Part shown: positions 14,423-17,646 of the stretch, one piece after another
How the letters are laid out: each line of letters opens with the position of its first letter
How positions within the stretch are numbered: the stretch's first letter is position 1
NCBI GenBank assembly: GCA_023391275.1
Contig: JAEWBE010000061.1
Coordinates: forward strand, 1 to 17,646
From: Bacillota bacterium
GTDB taxonomy: Bacteria; Bacillota; Clostridia; Oscillospirales; Acutalibacteraceae
Direction of reading: 5' to 3'
DNA: 17,646 nucleotides
Program-made: the position numbers and the translations under genes
Notes under the pieces: model-generated
Seen by the model: the letters and a program-made list of their open reading frames with translations, nothing else
The model's database searches: none
Told to the model about the DNA's origin: nothing

Positions 14423-15454
14423 CTATTCTTCGGAATCTTCCGCGGCACCCGGCTGCCAGTTCTTCTTGTACTCCGCCACGGACTGCGCAATTTCATCCAC
14501 AACATTGCCCGCAACATAGGATTTTGTGAGGCGCAGTGCATTATAAAATGTTTTTGCCTTGGCGCTGCCGTGCGCCTTGAATACCGGTTTTGCACAGCCC
14601 ATGAGCGGCGCGCCGCCGTACTCGTTGTAATCCATTGTCTTTGTCAGCAGCTTGATATCTTTCAATACAATAGCAGCCGCCAGCTTATTGGCAAAGCTCT
14701 TGGTAAAAATACTTTTAACCTTACCAAAGAGCATCATGGCAACGCCTTCGAACATTTTTAAAATGACATTGCCGGTAAATCCGTCCGCTACAATAACATC
14801 GCCCGCGTCAAGGGGAATGTCACGAGCCTCTACGTTGCCGATAAAATTCAAATTTGACTGTTTGAGCATTTGAAAGGCTTCATGCTGCAGTTCGCCGCCT
14901 TTATGATCTTCCGTTCCGATATTCGCCAGCGCGACACGCGGATTCGAAATATTCATAACCTTCTGCATGTAAATGGAACCCATCACGCCGAACTGACGGA
15001 GCATGTCCGCCTTGCAGTCCACATTTGCTCCGCTGTCGATCAGCATAAAGCAGCCGTTGTCTTTTGGCATAATCGGCGCAAATGCAATGCGTTTAATGCC
15101 CTTGATACGCTTCACGATAAGGGTAGCGCCAACAACCAGGGCGCCGCTGTTGCCCGCCGAAATAAAGGCGTCCCCTTCCCCAGCTGAAAGCCTGCGCAAA
15201 CCTTCCGCCATGGAGCAGTTGGATTTCGATTTCATGATTTCACCGGCATGGTCTTCCATTGTGATCACGTCGGGTGTATCGATGATTTCCATGCGATTTA
15301 ATGAGATATTGTTCTCTTTTGAAACGCGGCGGATTTCATCTTCCCTTCCGGTCAGCAAAATGTCAAGGTCAAGTTCTTCGACAGCCCGGGCACAGCCTTT
15401 CAGTATTTCCAGCGGCGCATTATCGCCGCCAAAGGCATCAACAATGATTTTCAT
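14423..15454 (-). CDS. plsX: Phosphate acyltransferase PlsX
   Basis: A 343-residue peripheral membrane enzyme that converts acyl-ACP to acyl-phosphate, the donor for PlsY in phosphatidic acid synthesis. Typical blocks: MKIIVDAFGGDNAP (1-14), TMEDHAGEIMKSK, the glycine-rich GDAFISAGNSGALV, FMLIDSGANVDCK, ALANIGTEDHKG, VIVADGFTGNVILKM and the C-terminal EYGGAPLMG. The start ATG 15452-15454 is chosen because the family begins here and AGGGGTG lies upstream; the frame runs on to 15490 into trmFO without a ribosome site. It lies 16 bases after trmFO. Unusually for Firmicutes, no acyl carrier protein or fab gene follows before rnc. Confidence 0.97.
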   Translation of the reverse strand: MKIIVDAFGGDNAPLEILKGCARAVEELDLDILLTGREDEIRRVSKENNISLNRMEIIDTPDVITMEDHAGEIMKSKSNCSMAEGLRRLSAGEGDAFISAGNSGALVVGATLIVKRIKGIKRIAFAPIMPKDNGCFMLIDSGANVDCKADMLRQFGVMGSIYMQKVMNISNPRVALANIGTEDHKGGELQHEAFQMLKQSNLNFIGNVEARDIPLDAGDVIVADGFTGNVILKMFEGVAMMLFGKVKSIFTKSFANKLAAAIVLKDIKLLTKTMDYNEYGGAPLMGCAKPVFKAHGSAKAKTFYNALRLTKSYVAGNVVDEIAQSVAEYKKNWQPGAAEDSEE

Positions 15455-15470
15455 ATGACACACCCCTATT

Positions 15471-16799
15471 TTAGTCTGATTTTTGCACATTATTTATTTT
15501 TAATAAAATTTGATTCAAAGATTGCAGAGCACGGGCAGAAATTGCGGCATAACGTTCCTTTTTATCACGAATGGGTGTTTCAAGCGGCGGCATTACACCG
15601 AAATTAGCCCCCATAGGCTGAAAATTGGTTTCACCGCCCGCAGCAATGTATCGGCTTAAAGCGCCGGTCATGGTGATGGGCGGAAGCGTCAGCGTTTCCT
15701 GCCCACTGATCCGGCGCACAGCATTGATTCCCGCCATAATGCCGGAAGACGCGGACTCCATGTATCCCTCCACCCCGGTAATCTGCCCCGCAAAGAATAA
15801 GCGGGGATCCGAGCGCAGACTGTAATCCGAGTTGAGCACCCGCGGAGAATCCAAAAAAGTATTGCGGTGCATGACACCGTATCGCGTGTACTCGGCATTT
15901 TCAAGCCCTGGGATCATGCCGAAAACACGTTTTTGCTCGCCGAATTTAAGGTTGGTCTGAAATCCCACCAGATTGTACAGCGTACCCTGCTTGTCCTCCC
16001 TCCTCAACTGAACCACGGCCCACGGGCGGTGGCCGATATTGGGGTCGCGCAGTCCGACCGGTTTGAGCGGGCCGAAGCGCAGAGTATCCATTCCCCGCTG
16101 CGCCATGACTTCGACAGGCATGCAGCCCTCGTAGACTTTGGGGTCTGCTACGTCAAAATCATGAACCGGCGCACGTTCAGCGTGAATCAGCGCATCATAA
16201 AAACATTCATATTCCTCTTTATTCATGGGACAGTTCAAATAAGCATCGTCGTCGCCCTTGTCATAGCGGGACGCAGCAAAAATTCTATCTCTGTTCAGGC
16301 TCTCCGCTGTTATAATCGGCGCGGCGGCATCAAAAAAACTGAGACTTCCCCCACAGAGCGCATCAATTTGCGAAGCCAGCGTGTCGGCAGTAAGCGGCCC
16401 CGTGGCAAGGATGACAACACCGTCTGCCGGGATTTCTTTTACTTCCTCCGAGTGGATATGAATCCTTGCGTCATTCCGGATTTTTCGCGTGACACTTTCG
16501 GAAAACGCCTCACGGTCAACCGCCAGCGCGCCCCCGGCGGGCACGCGGCAGGAATCCGCACACTGCATCAGAAGTGAGCCCAGCCGCCGCATCTCTTCTT
16601 TGAGAAGGCCTGCGGCGCTCTCCACCCGCTCCGCTTTCAGGGAGTTTGAACAGATCAGTTCGGCAAAATTAGGACTGTGATGCGCCGGAGAGAACCTGAC
16701 CGGCTTCATCTCATAAAGCCCGACCTCGATTCCGGCCTGAGCAATTTGCCACGCAGCCTCGCATCCGGCAAGACCCGCGCCAATCACTTGAATGCTCAT
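15471..16799 (-). CDS. trmFO: Folate-dependent tRNA (uracil-5-)-methyltransferase TrmFO
   Basis: A 442-residue FAD enzyme that makes m5U54 in the T-loop of tRNA using methylenetetrahydrofolate, the Gram-positive alternative to SAM-dependent TrmA. The N-terminal dinucleotide-binding motif is GAGLAGCEAA (7-16), and the conserved FAELICSNSLKAE follows with Cys50. The catalytic cysteine is Cys226 in EGCMPVEVMAQRG, the same number as the nucleophile of the B. subtilis enzyme. C-terminal blocks RNTFLDSPRVL, FFAGQITGVEGYMES and PMGANFG are diagnostic. Its ATG overlaps the topA stop (ATGA), and GGAGG lies 4 bases upstream. The topA-trmFO pair is common in Firmicutes. Confidence 0.98.
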   Translation of the reverse strand: MSIQVIGAGLAGCEAAWQIAQAGIEVGLYEMKPVRFSPAHHSPNFAELICSNSLKAERVESAAGLLKEEMRRLGSLLMQCADSCRVPAGGALAVDREAFSESVTRKIRNDARIHIHSEEVKEIPADGVVILATGPLTADTLASQIDALCGGSLSFFDAAAPIITAESLNRDRIFAASRYDKGDDDAYLNCPMNKEEYECFYDALIHAERAPVHDFDVADPKVYEGCMPVEVMAQRGMDTLRFGPLKPVGLRDPNIGHRPWAVVQLRREDKQGTLYNLVGFQTNLKFGEQKRVFGMIPGLENAEYTRYGVMHRNTFLDSPRVLNSDYSLRSDPRLFFAGQITGVEGYMESASSGIMAGINAVRRISGQETLTLPPITMTGALSRYIAAGGETNFQPMGANFGVMPPLETPIRDKKERYAAISARALQSLNQILLKINNVQKSD

Positions 16800-17646
16800 T
16801 CTTCCTCCGTCTTTTCATAGCCGCAATCCGGCGTGACACAATAATACTTCGGATTTTTCCCTTTTTTCTTAAGCAGCGTTTTGCCGCAGCGCGGGCATTT
16901 TTGTGTAGTCGGCTCATCCCAGGAAATAAAGTCGCACTTCGGGTATTCCGCGCAGCCATAGAAAATTCTGCCCTTCTTCGACTTCTTAACGATTACTTTA
17001 CCGCCGCATTTCGGGCATTCGGCGCCTGTTTCCTGTACCAATTTTTTTATATTCTTACACTCAGGGTACCCCGGGCAAGCAATAAATTTACCGAAACGCC
17101 CGGTTTTAATCACCATTTTACGGCCGCATTTTTCGCAGATAATATCAGTTTCATCCTCTTTTAAAGGAATCTTTACGCCCTGCATTTCCTCTTTCGCCTG
17201 ATTTAAAGTCTGTTCAAAATCACCGTAAAAATTGCGCAGCGTTTGCACCCAATCGGTTTTTCCGCTCTGCACACTGTCAAGATCATTTTCCACCTGAGCG
17301 GTGAATTTAACATTGACAATCTTCGGAAACCGCTCCTTCATCAGCTTGGTGGATACCTCGCCGAGTTCGGTGGGCTTCAGCGCCTTCCCCTCGCGGACAA
17401 CGTATTCACGCCCCGTAATGGTGGAAATGGTCGCAGCATAGGTGGAAGGACGGCCGATTCCGTTTTCTTCCAGCGCTTTAATCAGGGAAGCTTCCGTATA
17501 ACGCGGAGGCGGCTGTGTGAAATGCTGATTTCCCGCGATTTCTTTCAGCTTCAGAGGCATATCGTTTTCCAACACAGGAAGAGAACCCTCGTCCGCGCCT
17601 TCTTCATCCTTGCCCTCTTCATAAAGCACGGTATAGCCGTCAAAGG
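16796..17646 (-). CDS. topA: DNA topoisomerase I, C-terminal part (runs off right edge)
   Basis: The last 282 residues of a type IA topoisomerase, which relaxes negative supercoils; the frame is open to the window edge (first full codon at 17644). The start of the fragment, FDGYTVLYEEGKD, belongs to the catalytic core. RYTEASLIKALEENGIGRPSTYA and ISTITGREYV are hallmark blocks of domain I/III. Three C-terminal zinc ribbons follow, each with a four-cysteine pattern: CEKC...CPGYPEC, CPKC...CAEYPKC and CPRC...CVTPDC. These bind single-stranded DNA and RNA polymerase in relatives. The active-site tyrosine and the TOPRIM domain lie outside the window. The stop codon overlaps the trmFO start, so the genes are translated in tandem. 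Confidence 0.97.
   Translation of the reverse strand, partial: FDGYTVLYEEGKDEEGADEGSLPVLENDMPLKLKEIAGNQHFTQPPPRYTEASLIKALEENGIGRPSTYAATISTITGREYVVREGKALKPTELGEVSTKLMKERFPKIVNVKFTAQVENDLDSVQSGKTDWVQTLRNFYGDFEQTLNQAKEEMQGVKIPLKEDETDIICEKCGRKMVIKTGRFGKFIACPGYPECKNIKKLVQETGAECPKCGGKVIVKKSKKGRIFYGCAEYPKCDFISWDEPTTQKCPRCGKTLLKKKGKNPKYYCVTPDCGYEKTEEE

Noticed and set aside
14392..14595. N-terminal extension of RNase III or a separate basic peptide
   Set aside because: The frame overlaps the end of plsX, is arginine-rich without similarity to RNase III, and a good ribosome site precedes the internal ATG at 14391.
15867..16577. Open frame of 236 codons on the plus strand opposite trmFO
   Set aside because: It mirrors conserved TrmFO motifs on the other strand and has no recognisable domain or start signal.
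1..17646. Search for CRISPR repeats, insertion sequences, tRNA/rRNA genes, riboswitches and phage or defence genes
   Set aside because: No repeat array, transposase, terminal inverted repeats, tRNA-like fold or recognisable defence domain was seen; gaps between genes are too short to hold most such elements.

Overview
The window looks like chromosomal DNA from a low-to-mid GC Gram-positive anaerobe. The best guess is Clostridia, perhaps the Ruminococcaceae/Oscillospiraceae. This rests on the gene order (topA-trmFO, plsX-rnc-radical SAM-smc-ftsY, rdgB-yhbY-nadD-yqeK-rsfS-leuS), the folate-dependent TrmFO, strong AGGAGG-type ribosome binding sites, and consensus TTGACA/TATAAT promoters. The genus cannot be fixed from sequence reading alone.

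Right-hand 14.4 kb (17646 down to 3258, all minus strand): one tight run of thirteen housekeeping genes, from the cut-off topA to leuS. Gaps are at most about 42 bp and several stop/start codons overlap. The run ends at a strong rho-independent terminator at 3204-3237. Its products cover DNA topology and segregation (TopA, SMC), tRNA and rRNA maturation (TrmFO, RNase III, YhbY), phospholipid start-up (PlsX), membrane targeting (FtsY), nucleotide clean-up (RdgB, YqeK), NAD synthesis (NadD), ribosome silencing (RsfS) and leucyl-tRNA charging (LeuS). A short Elp3-like radical SAM protein of unknown substrate sits between rnc and smc. No promoter is evident inside the run, so the main promoter is probably upstream of the window. 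Genes often found near these modules in other Firmicutes (acpP/fab genes between plsX and rnc, ylxM-ffh after ftsY, an LCP/LytR gene between yqeK and rsfS) are absent from those positions.

Middle 1.9 kb (3109 down to 1207, minus strand): a separate two-gene unit with a winged-helix repressor-type regulator and a 12-TM major facilitator exporter. Its promoter is near consensus with an extended -10 element. Two matching 19-bp palindromes (CATAACA-N5-TGTTATG and CATAACA-N5-TGGTATG) lie in the promoter spacer and at the transcription start, 31 bp apart centre to centre. This reads as an autoregulated efflux cassette and is the most informative regulatory structure in the window.

Left-hand 1.16 kb: the start of a secreted or membrane-anchored GHL10-type glycosidase-like protein runs off the left edge on the minus strand. 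Divergent from it is a plus-strand pair encoding a zinc-ribbon protein and a DUF1294 membrane protein. That pair ends at a hairpin shared with the oppositely oriented exporter gene.

I saw no RNA genes, CRISPR array, insertion sequence, prophage or obvious new defence system. Most of the window is conserved core genome; the points worth a second look are the regulatory architecture, the gene-order gaps and the radical SAM protein.
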